Positions 52,726-53,040 of a DNA stretch of 53,040 nt are shown one piece after another. The DNA is taken from positions 1 through 53,040 of the forward strand of contig JANQON010000013.1 of NCBI GenBank assembly GCA_028289605.1. Direction: 5' to 3'. The translations under genes and the position numbers were made by a program. Under the pieces are notes generated by a model. The model searched no databases, was not told where the DNA came from, and was given only the letters and a program-made list of their open reading frames with translations. The DNA comes from Hyphococcus sp. (GTDB taxonomy: Bacteria; Pseudomonadota; Alphaproteobacteria; Caulobacterales; Parvularculaceae). Position 1 is the stretch's first letter, and the number at the start of each line of letters is the position of its first letter.

Positions 52726-52775
52726 AAGCGCGGGCGTCGCCATATCCCCCATAGGCGGCGCCCGCGCTTCGTTTT
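52726..52775 (+). terminator. Strong hairpin with T tail (terminator or attenuator)
   Basis: Stem arms AAGCGCGGGCG and CGCCCGCGCTT plus four inner pairs and one G-T wobble give a 16-bp stem around a 12-nt loop, followed by CGTTTTG. It is rightward. It would end a short RNA begun at the promoter 80 bp upstream, or attenuate rplK transcription. Confidence 0.7.
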
Positions 52776-52796
52776 GACCCCGGAAAATCAGGGGTC
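52776..52796 (+). promoter_or_regulatory. Second leader hairpin GACCCC / GGGGTC
   Basis: Perfect 6-bp arms with a 9-nt A-rich loop, immediately after the terminator-like hairpin. Confidence 0.5.
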
Positions 52797-52943
52797 GGGC
52801 TTGTTCCGAGGCGACATGTCCGCTAGAGGAGCGCGCTCTCGCGGGAGGCTTGCCGGCAAAGACCAGCCGGCGCCGCTACCGCGGATCCTTCATCCGGCCG
52901 CCGGCGATGCGCGCTTGCGGCCCAAAATATTGGAAGGTCAGAA

Positions 52944-53040
52944 ATGGCGAAGAAAATAGCAGGCTACCTGAAACTTCAGGTGCCGGCGGGCGCGGCGTCG
53001 CCGTCTCCCCCGATCGGCCCGGCGCTTGGCCAGCGCGGTC
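52944..53040 (+). CDS. rplK: Ribosomal protein L11, N-terminal part
   Basis: Only the first 32 codons are inside the window; the gene runs off the end. [20 protein letters not shown] followed by [12 protein letters not shown] is the canonical L11 opening, with the Pro-rich N-terminal segment that binds 23S rRNA at the GTPase-associated centre. A ribosome site (GGAAGG) lies about 8 nt upstream. The rest of the rplKAJL-rpoBC cluster is expected beyond the window. Confidence 0.95.
   Translation, partial: MAKKIAGYLKLQVPAGAASPSPPIGPALGQRG

Larger units (their letters stand above)
52241..52943. other. Long non-coding leader region before rplK
   Basis: This 703-bp region has no gene that I can support. 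The frames on both strands are compositional. It contains a promoter-like site at 52620-52648, a strong hairpin at 52726-52769 and a second hairpin at 52776-52796. secE, nusG and tRNA-Trp, the common upstream neighbours of rplK, are absent. Confidence 0.7.

Noticed and set aside
52364-52726. 120-residue minus frame upstream of rplK
   Set aside because: No domain or protein-like composition, and it covers the promoter-like site and enters the terminator hairpin.

Overview
The window comes from a GC-rich alphaproteobacterium. The lipoyl-domain PDH E1 beta, the alphaproteobacterial style of purD, xseA, secG, pyrG and pdhBC, the DUF1800/DUF1501 pair and the dispersed REP-like palindromes fit a marine Parvularculales, Hyphomonadales or Caulobacterales relative. 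That placement is inferred from gene content and is not proven.

Region 1 (1 to about 1,150) holds the 3' end of a beta-propeller-type gene and a short AT-rich gap. Region 2 (about 1,157 to 20,400) is an integrated mobilizable element. At its left edge is the 3' part of a tRNA-Tyr gene (1157-1209), and a large serine recombinase reads antisense straight through it. A leftward operon follows: a VirD4/TraG-type coupling ATPase with small membrane and basic accessory genes joined by 4-bp overlaps. At the right edge a coupled mobC-mobA pair supplies the relaxase. No mating-pair-formation genes are visible, so the element probably borrows a helper conjugation channel. Between the transfer modules lies AT-richer cargo: an HTH-like/ankyrin protein, a VPLPA-CTERM secreted protein, a small resolvase with a res-like site, a DUF3800 protein, the three-Cys-motif pair (DUF5131 plus TcmP), a KAP P-loop NTPase and an unrecognised 227-residue protein. 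This looks like a defence-type cargo block. A 220-bp stretch holding five short hairpins sits between mobA and the cargo and is a candidate oriT or structured RNA.

Region 3 (about 20,500 to 52,240) is GC-rich chromosome. In order it carries a CPFC thioredoxin-fold protein, a succinate-semialdehyde-type dehydrogenase, a YeiH exporter, a TonB-dependent receptor, the DUF1800/DUF1501 exported pair, then phosphotransferase, alpha/beta hydrolase and purD, a TonB-like Glu-Pro protein, a GIY-YIG nuclease flanked by two inverted pairs of REP-like palindromes, a TPR protein, xseA, an ivd-GntR-ALDH7 operon, a two-domain universal stress protein, secG, pyrG, a small Cys-rich lipoprotein, an SDR, a DUF1330 protein, pdhB, a GFA protein, pdhC, a methyltransferase and an AT-rich glycosyltransferase. 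pdhA, lpd, eno and tpiA, common neighbours of these genes in other alphaproteobacteria, are absent.

Region 4 (52,241 to the end) is a roughly 700-bp non-coding stretch with a promoter-like site and a strong terminator-like hairpin. It leads into the start of rplK, without secE-nusG in front.
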